Part shown: positions 53,133 to 62,735 of the stretch, one piece after another
How positions within the stretch are numbered: position 1 is the first letter of the stretch
Layout of the letters: every line of letters starts with the position of its first letter
Assembly: GCF_002797675.1 (NCBI RefSeq)
Contig: NZ_PGEX01000001.1
Span: forward strand, 1,054,001-1,118,000
DNA length: 64,000 bases
Direction of reading: 5' to 3'
Source of the DNA: Hallerella succinigenes
GTDB lineage: Bacteria; Fibrobacterota; Fibrobacteria; Fibrobacterales; Fibrobacteraceae
Translations under genes and position numbers: made by a program
The notes under the pieces: generated by a model
Databases searched by the model: none
Seen by the model: the letters and a program-made list of their open reading frames with translations, nothing else
What the model was told of the DNA's origin: nothing

Positions 53133-54937
53133 TGAATCGGCTCAAGCTGATTTTTACGTTTCTTTTCTTAGTGATCGCGATTCCCGTCGCGATCCTTTTA
53201 GTCAATTCCTACAAACATTTTCAAACGGAGTCGCAGTACGCCTATAAAGAACAGGCGTATTTCATTCTGCAGATGCTGAACCAGCGCATCTATGACGACC
53301 TTGCCGTCGAAGAACAGCGCTCCTATTCGGAATACCGATTTATCCGCGCTGTGCCTATCATCGGGGGTGAAGAAGTCACGATTTCCAAACTCGCCGAGCT
53401 TCCGATCCGCAGCCATTACGGTGGAATGATCGGCTATTTTCAGTTGGACCCGGACGGCGGCATGCACACTCCGGTACTCCCCGATGGCATCCTCGAAAAG
53501 ATCCCGGTGGAAGACCGTTCCAAGCGTGAAGTCATCCGCGACAGCATCCAGAACGTTCTGAAGCAGCTCGATATTCACAACGAAGGTTTAAGCCGCAACC
53601 AAGTTCAGGCTAGTACCCAAGACAGTCTGGACAGGCTCTACGGCAAAAACTTGAAACTCGCCGTCAAGCTGAACGACAACAAAAAGTTCCAGCGCCGCTA
53701 CGAACAGAGTTCCAAAACGGAAACTTTCCTCTTTGACGTGGAATCCGCCCGTATCCTTCGCATTTCGGAAAACGGCAAAGAAGACGAAAACGTGTACGAT
53801 TCGATCGAAGTTCCGAACCTGCTCGAAGTGGAAATCGATCCGTTCCAGGCGAAATTCGACAGCAATTACATCGTTTACTACCGCAACGTTTGGCGTAACA
53901 ACGAACAGTTCATTCAAGGTTACGCAGTGCGACTGCGCAACTACCTTGAAAACCTTGTCTTAAACGAATTGCAGTTCAACCCGGTGGAACAGGGCATTAC
54001 GCTCGCCTTCGGTACAAAGGAAAACGACTACGTTACATTTGGAAGCATCGTGAATTCAAAAGGCGAGCTTTTGAACATTCCGTTGCAGTTCCCGTTGAAC
54101 GACATGATCTTGACCGTTTATTTGACGGAAGAAGAAAGCAGCTCGAGCCACATGATCCTTGTGCTGATCGCGATTATCATGTTCGTCGCTCTCGCCGGCG
54201 GATTCTTTGCGGTTTACCGTTCGACGAAAAGCCAGATCCTTTTGGCGAACAAACGTCAGGACTTTGTTTCGGCGGTGAGCCATGAACTGAAAACGCCTTT
54301 GACCGCCATTCGCATGTATGCGGAACTGCTCCAGAATTCCTGGGTGGCGAACGAGACGAAGCGTCAAAAGTATTATGCGCTGATCGTCAACGAAACCGAA
54401 CGTCTTTCCCGTTTAATCCAGAACGTGTTAAACCTTTCCAAGCTCGAACGCGGCAACTGGAACGTGCAATTCAGCAAGGAAAATCCGAAGACGATTCTAG
54501 ATACTTTCGTTGCCACGTACACGCAGAACATTGAAAAGCACGGCTTTGACTTGACTGTCACAAGCGACATTTGCAATCTGCAGCTGACTCTCGACAAGGA
54601 TGCGGTGATGCAGATTCTTACAAACGTCGTGGACAATTCGCTCAAATTCGCGAGAAATTCGACATATAAGATGATTGCCCTGGAGCTGCGCGTTTCGGAA
54701 CATGATGTGTATTTTGTGGTACGCGACTACGGTCCGGGCATTCCGCAAAAGGAAATCAGCCACGTCTTCGAAGAATTTTACCGTGTAGGCAATGAAATGA
54801 CCCGCACGACCGCAGGCACAGGCATTGGCCTTTCCATGGTCAAAAAGCTCTGCGACATGACAAATATGAAGATCGAAATCGAAAATGCGAATCCGGGGCT
54901 TCGCACAAAGTTGCATTTGCCACTGTTAAATATCTAA
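53132..54937 (+). CDS. Membrane sensor histidine kinase with large periplasmic domain
   Basis: 601 aa. Helix 1 (about 6-26) and helix 2 (about 340-362) enclose a periplasmic region of some 310 residues with no recognised fold. HisKA follows almost directly: FVSAVSHELKTPLTAIRMYA (phospho-His near 387), then N box NVVDNSLKFA, G1 DYGPGIP, F box FEEFYRV and G2 GTGIGLSMV. I do not see a HAMP domain between helix 2 and HisKA, which is unusual for this class. The kinase end resembles PhoR/WalK. It is coupled to its response regulator by a one-base overlap. The signal is unknown. Confidence 0.92.
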   Translation: MNRLKLIFTFLFLVIAIPVAILLVNSYKHFQTESQYAYKEQAYFILQMLNQRIYDDLAVEEQRSYSEYRFIRAVPIIGGEEVTISKLAELPIRSHYGGMIGYFQLDPDGGMHTPVLPDGILEKIPVEDRSKREVIRDSIQNVLKQLDIHNEGLSRNQVQASTQDSLDRLYGKNLKLAVKLNDNKKFQRRYEQSSKTETFLFDVESARILRISENGKEDENVYDSIEVPNLLEVEIDPFQAKFDSNYIVYYRNVWRNNEQFIQGYAVRLRNYLENLVLNELQFNPVEQGITLAFGTKENDYVTFGSIVNSKGELLNIPLQFPLNDMILTVYLTEEESSSSHMILVLIAIIMFVALAGGFFAVYRSTKSQILLANKRQDFVSAVSHELKTPLTAIRMYAELLQNSWVANETKRQKYYALIVNETERLSRLIQNVLNLSKLERGNWNVQFSKENPKTILDTFVATYTQNIEKHGFDLTVTSDICNLQLTLDKDAVMQILTNVVDNSLKFARNSTYKMIALELRVSEHDVYFVVRDYGPGIPQKEISHVFEEFYRVGNEMTRTTAGTGIGLSMVKKLCDMTNMKIEIENANPGLRTKLHLPLLNI

Positions 54938-55003
54938 AATGTACTTACCCATCTAGGTCTTCGTTTTCTAAATTCTTTAGTGTAAACTCAAGGTGAGGCC
55001 CAT

Positions 55004-56356
55004 ATGACTAGAGAAGACATTCTTGAAAATCCGGACAAATACGATCTTTCGATTGAAACCGTAGGCAAGTGCACTTTGAATTCTCCCATGAAGGGTTTGA
55101 AGTTCGTCAACGACACAAAGCAGATCAGTCTCACGACTGATGTCGCCACCATCGAAAAATTCGCCAAGATGGGCAAGCCGATTCCCGCTCTCGAAGCGGC
55201 AGGCCCGCGTGAAATGATTTACCACGATCCCTCCTGGACGCGTGCGGCCATCGTCACCTGCGGCGGTCTTTGCCCGGGCTTAAACAACGTCATTAAAAGC
55301 CTTGTCCGTGTGCTGTGGTTTGATTATGGTGTACGCAATATTTTCGGTATTCCGTATGGCTACCGCGGACTGAATCCGGATTACGGCTATGCGCCGAAGA
55401 TTCTTGACCCGGATTACGTGGATAACATTCAGGAAGACGGCGGCACGATCCTTGGAAGCTCTCGCGGTCAGCAGTCCGCAGAAACGATGGTCGATACGCT
55501 GATGCGTTTGAACATCAACATCTTGTTCTGCATCGGCGGCGACGGAACCCTGCGCGGCGCCCGCGACATTGCACACGAAGTCAAGCGCCGCCACCAGCCG
55601 ATTTCTGTCATCGGTATTCCGAAGACAATCGACAACGATTTGAACCTCGTCGACAGAACCTTCGGTTTCGAAACGGCAGTGCTTGCCGCTTGCGACGTGA
55701 TTACGAGCGCCCACTGCGAAGCAAACGGTGCATACAACGGTCTTGGCCTTGTGAAGCTTATGGGCCGCGACTCGGGCTTTATCGCTGCGGACGCCGCTCT
55801 TGCAACGACCGTGGCAAACTTCTGCCTGATTCCGGAAGTTCCGTTTGAACTCGAAGGCGAAGGCGGTCTCTTTAGCGCTCTTGAAAATCGTTATGCAATC
55901 GGCAAGACGCACGCGGTGATGGTCGTTGCCGAAGGCGCTGGACAGCACTTGTTCAAAGGTCTCCCAGAACGCAAGGACGCATCGGGCAACATTCTCAAGT
56001 ATGATATCGGCGACTATCTTGTCGAAAAGATCAACGAGCACTTTAAGACGATCGGAATGGAAATCAACATCAAGTATTTCGATCCGAGCTATACCGTGCG
56101 CAGCATCCCGGCAAAGGGTACGGATGCGATCTTCTGTTACCAGCTCGCCGAAAATGCGGTTCACGCTGCCATGGCCGGCAAAACGAACATGGTCGTCGGC
56201 AGTATGAACGGCAAGTTTACCCATGTTCCTATCGACTTTGCTGTTAGCGAACGTCGCAAAATCAAGCCGGATAGCCCGCTGTGGCACGCCGTGCTCGGTT
56301 CTACTCGCCAGATGGATTACTTCTCTGGCAAATATGCGAAACGCAAAAAGCAATAA
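55004..56356 (+). CDS. pfkA: 6-phosphofructokinase, long TP0108/plant-like type
   Basis: 450 aa. Phosphorylates fructose 6-phosphate in glycolysis. CGGLCPGLNNVI (near residue 88), GGDGTLRGARDIA (near 177), GIPKTIDNDL (near 206) and KLMGRDSGFIA (near 250). GGDGT has the Gly that normally marks ATP use (PPi enzymes have Asp there), while PKTIDND carries the Lys common to PPi enzymes and to the plant-like ATP enzymes. ATP use is therefore likely but not certain. An N-terminal extension of about 80 residues is typical of this subgroup. It may share an mRNA with the small gene that follows. Confidence 0.9.
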   Translation: MTREDILENPDKYDLSIETVGKCTLNSPMKGLKFVNDTKQISLTTDVATIEKFAKMGKPIPALEAAGPREMIYHDPSWTRAAIVTCGGLCPGLNNVIKSLVRVLWFDYGVRNIFGIPYGYRGLNPDYGYAPKILDPDYVDNIQEDGGTILGSSRGQQSAETMVDTLMRLNINILFCIGGDGTLRGARDIAHEVKRRHQPISVIGIPKTIDNDLNLVDRTFGFETAVLAACDVITSAHCEANGAYNGLGLVKLMGRDSGFIAADAALATTVANFCLIPEVPFELEGEGGLFSALENRYAIGKTHAVMVVAEGAGQHLFKGLPERKDASGNILKYDIGDYLVEKINEHFKTIGMEINIKYFDPSYTVRSIPAKGTDAIFCYQLAENAVHAAMAGKTNMVVGSMNGKFTHVPIDFAVSERRKIKPDSPLWHAVLGSTRQMDYFSGKYAKRKKQ

Positions 56357-56403
56357 TTACAAAAGTAAATCCTGGAATTTTTTTTTCTAGGTTAAGGATA
56401 GTT

Positions 56404-56547
56404 ATGCTGAAAAAAGAAGAAAAAGTTATTATTCGCACCGCATTGATGGAATATCGAAACCTTCTTTTCAAGGCATTCCATGGAACAGACGAAGAAAAAG
56501 AAAGAATTGCGACAGTGAACAAGCTCCTTCAAACTTGGAAAATCTAA
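56404..56547 (+). CDS. Small 47-aa protein downstream of phosphofructokinase
   Basis: Starts at the ATG at 56404 with AAGGA 6 nt upstream. The product is charged and helical (KEEKVIIRTALMEYRNLLFK, then a second helix EEKERIATVNKLLQTWKI). It starts 47 bp after the pfk stop and ends 12 bp before the next gene. No homologue recognised. The good ribosome-binding site and amphipathic composition favour a real gene; a longer frame from 56281 would overlap pfk and is less likely. Confidence 0.55.
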   Translation: MLKKEEKVIIRTALMEYRNLLFKAFHGTDEEKERIATVNKLLQTWKI

Positions 56548-56559
56548 TTTGATAGAGTG

Positions 56560-57312
56560 ATGTTCCGCGTTTTTATTTTTCTTTTTTTGTTGGGGAGTTT
56601 AAGCTTTGCCAACAAAGACCTGGACGAGGGAGAGTACTGGTTTAAAAACCGTGCCCGGAATTCCAAGAATGACCATGCGGATTCCTTGATTGTCGAAAAG
56701 ATGATCCATGCGTACAAACGCGCGCTCCAAGACTCTACTGCCGAAGAAAAGGCTGCGGAGCGTCTTTTGTATGCCTACTACTTTAAAGGCTGTTACGTCA
56801 TTGATTACCAGAATCACGATGCGCGTCTTCAACTTTTTGCCATTTCCAAAGACTTCGGCGAAAAGATGCACGCGAAGTACCCGAAGAACCATACAATTTC
56901 TTCGCTTTACGCCCAGAATCTTTCGCTGTGGTCTCAGGAATACGGTGCCTTGCAAGCAGTCAAGGAAGGCATCGCTAAAAAGATTCGGGACCTTTCTACC
57001 GAAGCCGAGAACTGGCAGTTCCTAGGCCGTGCCCATCAGCTGCTCCCCTACATTCCCATTATTTTGAACTGGCCCGACAAGGACCTTGCCGACAAATATT
57101 TGACGCGGGCGCACAAGCAAGATCCCGCCGACTTGAATACGATTCTCTTTTTAGCGGAACTTCGCCTGGACCAAAATCGTTACAAAGAAGCCCTGAAGCT
57201 CGTCGAAGACGGTTTGAACCGCGGTATCCGCAACACTTACACGGTCGAAGACAAGCGTTCCCGTTGGAAGCTCAAAGACTTAAAGGAAAAGATCAAGAAG
57301 GCGATGAAGTGA
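56560..57312 (+). CDS. Periplasmic TPR-like protein
   Basis: 250 aa from the ATG at 56560 (a GTG lies directly before it). Signal peptide FRVFIFLFLLGSLSFA. The rest is helical and tetratricopeptide-like: ALQDSTAEEKAAERLLYAYY, the aromatic segment YKGCY-like FKGCYVIDY, WQFLGRAHQLLPYIPIILNW and a clear repeat DLNTILFLAELRLDQNRYKE with ALKLVEDGL after it. The layout recalls TatT-type proteins of TRAP systems, but no partner gene is nearby. Function unknown. Its 3' end overlaps the convergent ppx by 20 bp. Confidence 0.65.
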   Translation: MFRVFIFLFLLGSLSFANKDLDEGEYWFKNRARNSKNDHADSLIVEKMIHAYKRALQDSTAEEKAAERLLYAYYFKGCYVIDYQNHDARLQLFAISKDFGEKMHAKYPKNHTISSLYAQNLSLWSQEYGALQAVKEGIAKKIRDLSTEAENWQFLGRAHQLLPYIPIILNWPDKDLADKYLTRAHKQDPADLNTILFLAELRLDQNRYKEALKLVEDGLNRGIRNTYTVEDKRSRWKLKDLKEKIKKAMK

Positions 57313-58237
57313 GTTCCGAGCTCAACTCCTGAATAATGCCGTCCGCAAGTCCAATCGTCGGAACGATGATTTCCGAAGCACGCGTCGCCCGTGCAATCGA
57401 AAGAAAGATCTGTGCAGCAGGAACAATCACGTCGGCACGATTCGGGCGCAGATTAAACTTTTCCATGCGTTCCGCGTAATCGATGGACGAAAGTTGGCGG
57501 TAAAGCCCATCCAACTGCGCCACGGTAAGACGATTGGTGCGACGCACTTTTTTCGGAACCAAACGGTAAAGCTTGTTGATGTTTCCGCCCGATCCGATTA
57601 TCGCCACACGTCCCTTGGTACCGACCATCTGACGGATTTCATCGCTCATGTCATCGACGGAATCCAAGTCGACAAGGTCGCTCAACAGTCGAAGGGTGCC
57701 CACATTAAAACTGCGACTGCCCATAAATTTATTTTGAGCGATAACGCTGATTTCTGTAGAACCGCCGCCGACATCAACGCATAAAAAGATGCACTCCGAC
57801 TTGCCATTCTTTTCGGAAGACGAAAGGAACTTTTCGGTATGATTGTCGTAGATGATTCGGGCTTCTTCGTCCCCGGAAATCAGTTCAATGTCAATCCCTG
57901 TGCGACGACATATGTGACGCAACACTTTACGTCCATTCTTGGCGTCGCGCAGGGCAGAAGTCGCACAGGCGCGGTATTTGGAGACTCCGTAAATAATCAT
58001 GAGCTGTTTAAAAGCTTTAATCATTCGCAAAAAAAGTTGTTCCCGTTCTTCGCTAATTTTTCCATTTTGAAAAACATCGATTCCAAGGCGAAGCGGAAAC
58101 CGGATAAACTGTTCCTTTTGAAGACTTAACGAACCGTCCCGTTGAAAGGTAGCCGTTTTAATCAACAAGCGAGCCGCATTGGAGCCGATGTCGATTGCGG
58201 CTAAGCGGACTGGATTTTTCGGGGCTTTATTTTTCAT
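57293..58237 (-). CDS. ppx: Exopolyphosphatase / pppGpp phosphohydrolase (Ppx/GppA family)
   Basis: 314 aa, the short two-domain form. ASKHA-fold motifs: LAAIDIGSNAARLLI (near residue 14), CATSALRDAKN, ELISGDEEARIIY (catalytic Glu region), CVDVGGGSTEISVI (near 155) and IIGSGGNINKL. Removes terminal phosphate from polyphosphate or pppGpp. The start overlaps the ppk stop by 11 bp, so synthesis and breakdown enzymes are coupled. The 3' end overlaps the convergent TPR gene. Confidence 0.92.
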   Translation of the reverse strand: MKNKAPKNPVRLAAIDIGSNAARLLIKTATFQRDGSLSLQKEQFIRFPLRLGIDVFQNGKISEEREQLFLRMIKAFKQLMIIYGVSKYRACATSALRDAKNGRKVLRHICRRTGIDIELISGDEEARIIYDNHTEKFLSSSEKNGKSECIFLCVDVGGGSTEISVIAQNKFMGSRSFNVGTLRLLSDLVDLDSVDDMSDEIRQMVGTKGRVAIIGSGGNINKLYRLVPKKVRRTNRLTVAQLDGLYRQLSSIDYAERMEKFNLRPNRADVIVPAAQIFLSIARATRASEIIVPTIGLADGIIQELSSELTSSPS

Positions 58238-60302
58238 TCGTGTTTTCCAGAGCCTTGTAGTGTTTATAAAGTTCTTCTTGCGATCGGAAGGTGCGGTAAT
58301 GATTGCGCATGCCTTGTTCCACGATCAAGCGGGCTTCCCGTTTAATGGCTGGATCATAGACCGGAGAATAAACTTCAATGCGGTGATCCAAATTTCGAGG
58401 CATCCAGTCGGCAGAGCCGATAAAGACTTTGTATTGATGGTAGCGGCCGTCTTCTTCGCCGACATCTAGATGTCCCAAATCCACACCATTCGCAAAAATC
58501 AAGATGCGTGAATGTTCTAAGTAGCGGTCGATAATCGCATTCACGCGCAGATTTCCGCCGAGTTCCGGTAGCGAAGGAACAAGCGAGCAGTTGCCTCGTA
58601 CCAAAAGATCCACTTTAACACCGGCGGCGGCCGCTTCGTAAATCTTTTTCACCATCTTTTCATCGGTCACATGATTGAGCTTGCAAAGAATATACGCCGG
58701 GTACCCCAACTGGTGATTGCGAATTTCTTGCTGGATCAACTGATTCAACTCTCGGCGCAAATCGTTGGGAGAAACCATCAGTTCCTTAAACTTGACCGAC
58801 ATATAAGGCTTTTCGATAAATTCAAACAAGCGTTCGATATCCTTGACGATCGGCAATCGTGCCGTGAACTGCAAAAAGTCCGTATAAGCACAAGCGTTCC
58901 CTTCATGGAAATTTCCCGTGGAGATACAAGCGACGTTTCCTTTTTTTGCGATAATGAGTGTGACCTTGGAATGGATCTTTAAGCCTTCCACTCCCATGAT
59001 TACATGGATGCCCGCATCCGCCATCTTTTTGCACCAATCGATATTCGATTCTTCATCGAAGCGCGCAAGCAGTTCTATAACGACGGTCACCTTTTTACCG
59101 TTGCGAGCCGCGGCGATCAACGCTCCGACAACCTTCGAATCCTTGGCGATCCTGTAGAGGGTCGTTTTGATTTCTTTCACTTCCGGATGAATGGCGGCTT
59201 CCCGTAAAAGATTGATGTAGCCGTCAAAGGATTGATACGGCACGTGCAAAAAGCGATCTCTTTCACGGATCACGTCTATGAGAACCGGCTGCATGGTCCA
59301 TTCCGGGCGCATCGATGGCCAACGAGGATATTCAAAGGTTTCTCCATTGGGAGAATCAAAACGCGGGAACTTCATCAAGTCCTTGTGATTTTGATGGCGA
59401 CCCGAAGGAAGTGTGGCGTCCACAGAGGAAAGCTTCAACTGCACCAGCAATTTTTTCAGCAGTTCACGGGGCCTCTGTTCGTCATAAATGAAGCGGACAG
59501 GCTGACCATTCTTGCGATTTTTTACTCCGCGAGCAATCTTTTGCAAGGTGACGCCTTGAATGTTGCTGTCGAGTTCCATTTCCGCATCTTTTGTCACTTT
59601 AAAAGACCAAGCTTCCACTTGATCAAAATCCGAGCCTGGAAACAAATATGGCAGCGCACAACGGATGACGTCATCTAAATACATCACATAATGATGCACC
59701 ACCGAGCGAAACTTTTCATCGGGGAGCTGCACAAAACGTCCAAACTTTTTCACCGGGATTTCAACGATGGCGTAACTTTTATGGGAACCCTTCTTTTGCC
59801 CATCCCCTTTCATCAAGCGGATGACGAAATGAATGGAATCGTCCGAAAGGCTGGTAACGCCTTTGATCGAAGAAAGCCATATCGGGGAAATATTACCGAC
59901 GAGATTCGAAAGGCAATATTTTTTTACCGCTTCTTTCTGGGACGCGTTCAGCTCTTTTTCAGAAAGCAAATGAATGTGCTTTTGGCGGAGTCCTTCGAAA
60001 ACATCCGAAACCGTTTTCTTGAAAACCTGCGAATATTTCGCGTTGAGTTCGGCGATCGTATGCAGTGTCTGTTTGCTGCGCTGTCGCAGTTCTTTTGAAT
60101 TTTTTCCAACATAGTCCGAGATGCGACTTAGAGTAGCGACGCGGACGCGGTAAAATTCATCCAAGTTGTTGCTGTAGATTCCCAAAAAGTGCAGACGTTC
60201 CATCAGCGGGATTTCTGTTCGTTCCGCCTCGGCGAGGATGCGCCTGTTGAACAGCATCCACGATACGTCTCTTTCGATGTAGTTTTCTTCTGTCAATTTC
60301 AT
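58227..60302 (-). CDS. ppk: Polyphosphate kinase 1
   Basis: 691 aa from the ATG at 60302 with AGGAG 6 nt upstream (a GTG two codons earlier is possible). Makes polyphosphate from ATP. NRRILAEAERTEIPLMERLH and SNNLDEFYRVRVA are the PPK1 N-terminus. The phosphorylated His is in GLKIHSKVTLI (near 430) with STGNFHEGNA following; the second active-site segment is RYLEHSRILIFANG and SADWMPRNLDHRIEVYSP (near 620). The gene follows the phnE stop by only 24 bp on the same strand, with no terminator, so it likely belongs to the phn transcript. Confidence 0.95.
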   Translation of the reverse strand: MKLTEENYIERDVSWMLFNRRILAEAERTEIPLMERLHFLGIYSNNLDEFYRVRVATLSRISDYVGKNSKELRQRSKQTLHTIAELNAKYSQVFKKTVSDVFEGLRQKHIHLLSEKELNASQKEAVKKYCLSNLVGNISPIWLSSIKGVTSLSDDSIHFVIRLMKGDGQKKGSHKSYAIVEIPVKKFGRFVQLPDEKFRSVVHHYVMYLDDVIRCALPYLFPGSDFDQVEAWSFKVTKDAEMELDSNIQGVTLQKIARGVKNRKNGQPVRFIYDEQRPRELLKKLLVQLKLSSVDATLPSGRHQNHKDLMKFPRFDSPNGETFEYPRWPSMRPEWTMQPVLIDVIRERDRFLHVPYQSFDGYINLLREAAIHPEVKEIKTTLYRIAKDSKVVGALIAAARNGKKVTVVIELLARFDEESNIDWCKKMADAGIHVIMGVEGLKIHSKVTLIIAKKGNVACISTGNFHEGNACAYTDFLQFTARLPIVKDIERLFEFIEKPYMSVKFKELMVSPNDLRRELNQLIQQEIRNHQLGYPAYILCKLNHVTDEKMVKKIYEAAAAGVKVDLLVRGNCSLVPSLPELGGNLRVNAIIDRYLEHSRILIFANGVDLGHLDVGEEDGRYHQYKVFIGSADWMPRNLDHRIEVYSPVYDPAIKREARLIVEQGMRNHYRTFRSQEELYKHYKALENTNEK

Positions 60303-60326
60303 GTCCACTCCTGACTTACTTTTGAA

Positions 60327-61145
60327 TTACCAAGTTCGCTGTTTGGATTTAATCCAGATAAAAGCGCGTTCAATACAGAACGCAATGGCGAATACGCTAA
60401 AGATGGCGAGCCCCGCTGTTCCATATTCATAGCCTTCGATATGAGTTGAAATCACATATCCGATGCCGCCTGCGCCTACCATACCGAGAATGGCGCATTC
60501 CGAAAAATTGATTTCAAAGCGCATACCCGTCCACGCGATGAGTTCCGGGATTGCCGAAGGCAAAATCGCATTCAAGAAGACAGAAACTTTGCTTGCGCCG
60601 GCCGACTGTAGCGCTTCTATCGTTTCGGAAGGAACCGCTTCAAAGCTTTGAGCGAATGCGCGGGTAAAGAACGCCGTGGTATGGACGCAAAGTCCCGCAA
60701 TTCCCGCCGAAGGCCCCATTCCAATGCAGATCATCATGAAGAGGACCCACACCGGAGTGGGCACCGCACGGAGAAATGTGAAAAAGGCTTTCACCGCAGA
60801 CGAAAGGATTCGGCATTTGAAAATATTTTCCGCCGCAAGCATCCCAAAAAAAAGGGAAAGAATCAGACTGTAAATCGTCGAAAGAACCGCTATGGAAATC
60901 GTTTCCAAAAGCGCCGATCCGATCAGGTCAAAATTGGAAAACTCAAAATGGCCGAGCTTCCAAAACACAAGCCCCATTTGCGGAACTCGGGCAAGCATCT
61001 TGGACCATGGAATATCCAAATAGATAAGCCCGAGCATAGAGAGCAGTGCCATTCCAATCAAAAAGAAAATAGCGGAACGATTCTTGTCGATACAATCTAT
61101 CCGCATTTTCCCCGAGGCGGTTCTGCGAATTACAGCTTCTGTCAT
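60327..61145 (-). CDS. phnE: Phosphonate-type ABC transporter permease PhnE (second copy)
   Basis: 272 aa with about six helices. The PhnE EAA-like loop is ETIEALQSAGASKVSVFLNA (near residue 170), followed by LPSAIPELIAWTGMRFEINF and GMVGAGGIGYVI. Forms an inner-membrane pore with the adjoining PhnE copy. The start overlaps the preceding phnE stop (ATGA). Phosphonate, phosphite and organophosphate importers share this family, so the substrate is not fixed by sequence. Confidence 0.9.
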   Translation of the reverse strand: MTEAVIRRTASGKMRIDCIDKNRSAIFFLIGMALLSMLGLIYLDIPWSKMLARVPQMGLVFWKLGHFEFSNFDLIGSALLETISIAVLSTIYSLILSLFFGMLAAENIFKCRILSSAVKAFFTFLRAVPTPVWVLFMMICIGMGPSAGIAGLCVHTTAFFTRAFAQSFEAVPSETIEALQSAGASKVSVFLNAILPSAIPELIAWTGMRFEINFSECAILGMVGAGGIGYVISTHIEGYEYGTAGLAIFSVFAIAFCIERAFIWIKSKQRTW

Positions 61146-61945
61146 TCTAAATCCAACTCCTTTCGCAAATAATTGGTAAGAGCATCCACCAGCAACACCA
61201 TCACAGCGATTGCGAGGATAATCGTGAAAGACATGTTATACTTGAACCCTTTCAAGTACGAAAGCAGCACAAGGCCAATTCCCCCGCCTCCGACCATGCC
61301 GACGACCGTCGAAGAACGCAAATTCACTTCAATGCAGTATAAGAACCAAGAAATAAACCCTCGCAAGCAAGACGGCAGAATTCCGTGAAACACAACCTGA
61401 ATAAACGAAGCTCCTGCCGCTTGCAAGCTTTCCAAATTATCTTGGGAAATATCGTCGATCGTTTCGGCAAAGGCTCGCACCATAAAAGCGTAACTGCTGA
61501 TACAAAGCGCGACAAAGCCCACACCTGTGCCGATTCCCAAAGACGAGAAAAGAATAAAGGCCCAAACGAGCGCCGGAATGTTCCGAAGGAATGTGGCAAA
61601 GCCTCTGACAAACTTGGGCGATTTTTGAATCGGGGAAACGCGCTTGCTTGCAAAAAGGGCTGTCACAAAAGCGAGTACCGCTGCGACCGATGTCGAGGAA
61701 AGCGCCATACAGATCGTCGTCAAGATCCCCTGAAAAATCGCTTTCAGCTTTAAGCCTGTCGGAACAGCCGGCGGAAAGAAATCATCAACGACAAACGAGC
61801 GGAAATTTTCCATGTTGAAGAAAATTTCAAAGGGGTTGTAGCGAGCAAAACAAGTACTTGCCACAAAAAGCCCCACAATGCTAAAAAAGAGAATGGTAGT
61901 CAACCGCTTTTCAGACTGCATAGGCTTGCTGCCAATCCTTTTCAT
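61142..61945 (-). CDS. phnE: Phosphonate-type ABC transporter permease PhnE (first copy)
   Basis: 267 aa from the ATG at 61945, which has GGGAG 7 nt upstream but overlaps phnC by 35 bp; a second ATG at 61921 would reduce the overlap to 11 bp. Six helices; loop DNLESLQAAGASFIQVVFHG, LPSCLRGFISWFLYCIEVNL and VGMVGGGGIGLVLLSYLKG are PhnE features. Pairs with the second permease to give a heterodimeric pore, as in several phn loci. Confidence 0.9.
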   Translation of the reverse strand: MKRIGSKPMQSEKRLTTILFFSIVGLFVASTCFARYNPFEIFFNMENFRSFVVDDFFPPAVPTGLKLKAIFQGILTTICMALSSTSVAAVLAFVTALFASKRVSPIQKSPKFVRGFATFLRNIPALVWAFILFSSLGIGTGVGFVALCISSYAFMVRAFAETIDDISQDNLESLQAAGASFIQVVFHGILPSCLRGFISWFLYCIEVNLRSSTVVGMVGGGGIGLVLLSYLKGFKYNMSFTIILAIAVMVLLVDALTNYLRKELDLE

Positions 61946-62735
61946 CGGAAACTCCCGCAACCAAATTTGAAATAGACGTGCCATAGATGCGTTCCAGTAC
62001 AGAATCCGAAAGGGATTCCGGTTCTCCGTCAAAAACGATTTCCCCGGCATGCAGCCCGATGATTCTTGTCGAATAGCGCATGGCGACATCCACCTGATGC
62101 AAATTGACGAGACAAGGGATGCCCCGTTTTTGCGCGGTCGATTTCAGAAGATCCATGATGACTTTTGCACTGGACGGATCCAGGGAAGCAATCGGTTCAT
62201 CGCACAAAAGAATCTTTGGATCTTGGATGATCGCACGGGCGATTCCCACGCGCTGTTTTTGTCCACCGGAAAGGTTTCCTGCTTTGTTGTAACCGAATTT
62301 TTCAAGACCCATTTCTTCTAAAAGAGTCCAAGCCTTTTCCTTGTCCGCTTCCGGATACAGACCTAAAATTCCGCGGATACCGCTCATGTGCCCCAAGCGA
62401 CCGTGGAGCACATTCTGCAAAACGGAAAGATTGTAAACCAGATTGTAATTCTGAAAAATCATTCCGATTTTAGAACGGTTCTTGCGAAGCTTGCCGCCAC
62501 GAAGGGCCGAAACATTTTCGCCATCAAAAAAGATGTTCCCTTCGGTCGTGGAAATTAATTTGTTGATTGAGCGTAAAAGGGTAGATTTTCCCGATCCCGA
62601 AGGCCCGATGATGGAGATAAATTCTCCAGGGCGAACGGAAAGGGAAACGTCTTTCAAGGCACAAACTCCATTCCCATAGCGTTTCGTCACATGGTCAAAG
62701 GTTAAAATCGATTCCATCTGATTTTCCAAAAGCAT
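61911..62735 (-). CDS. phnC: Phosphonate-type ABC transporter ATP-binding protein PhnC
   Basis: 274 aa. Walker A GPSGSGKSTLLRSINKL (near residue 43), Q-loop MIFQNYNLV (the PhnC hallmark), signature NLSGGQKQRVGIARAI, Walker B LLCDEPIASLDP and switch His in NLHQVDVA. The ATG at 62735 overlaps the phnD stop (TAATG). It powers the PhnE pair. Confidence 0.94.
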   Translation of the reverse strand: MLLENQMESILTFDHVTKRYGNGVCALKDVSLSVRPGEFISIIGPSGSGKSTLLRSINKLISTTEGNIFFDGENVSALRGGKLRKNRSKIGMIFQNYNLVYNLSVLQNVLHGRLGHMSGIRGILGLYPEADKEKAWTLLEEMGLEKFGYNKAGNLSGGQKQRVGIARAIIQDPKILLCDEPIASLDPSSAKVIMDLLKSTAQKRGIPCLVNLHQVDVAMRYSTRIIGLHAGEIVFDGEPESLSDSVLERIYGTSISNLVAGVSDEKDWQQAYAV

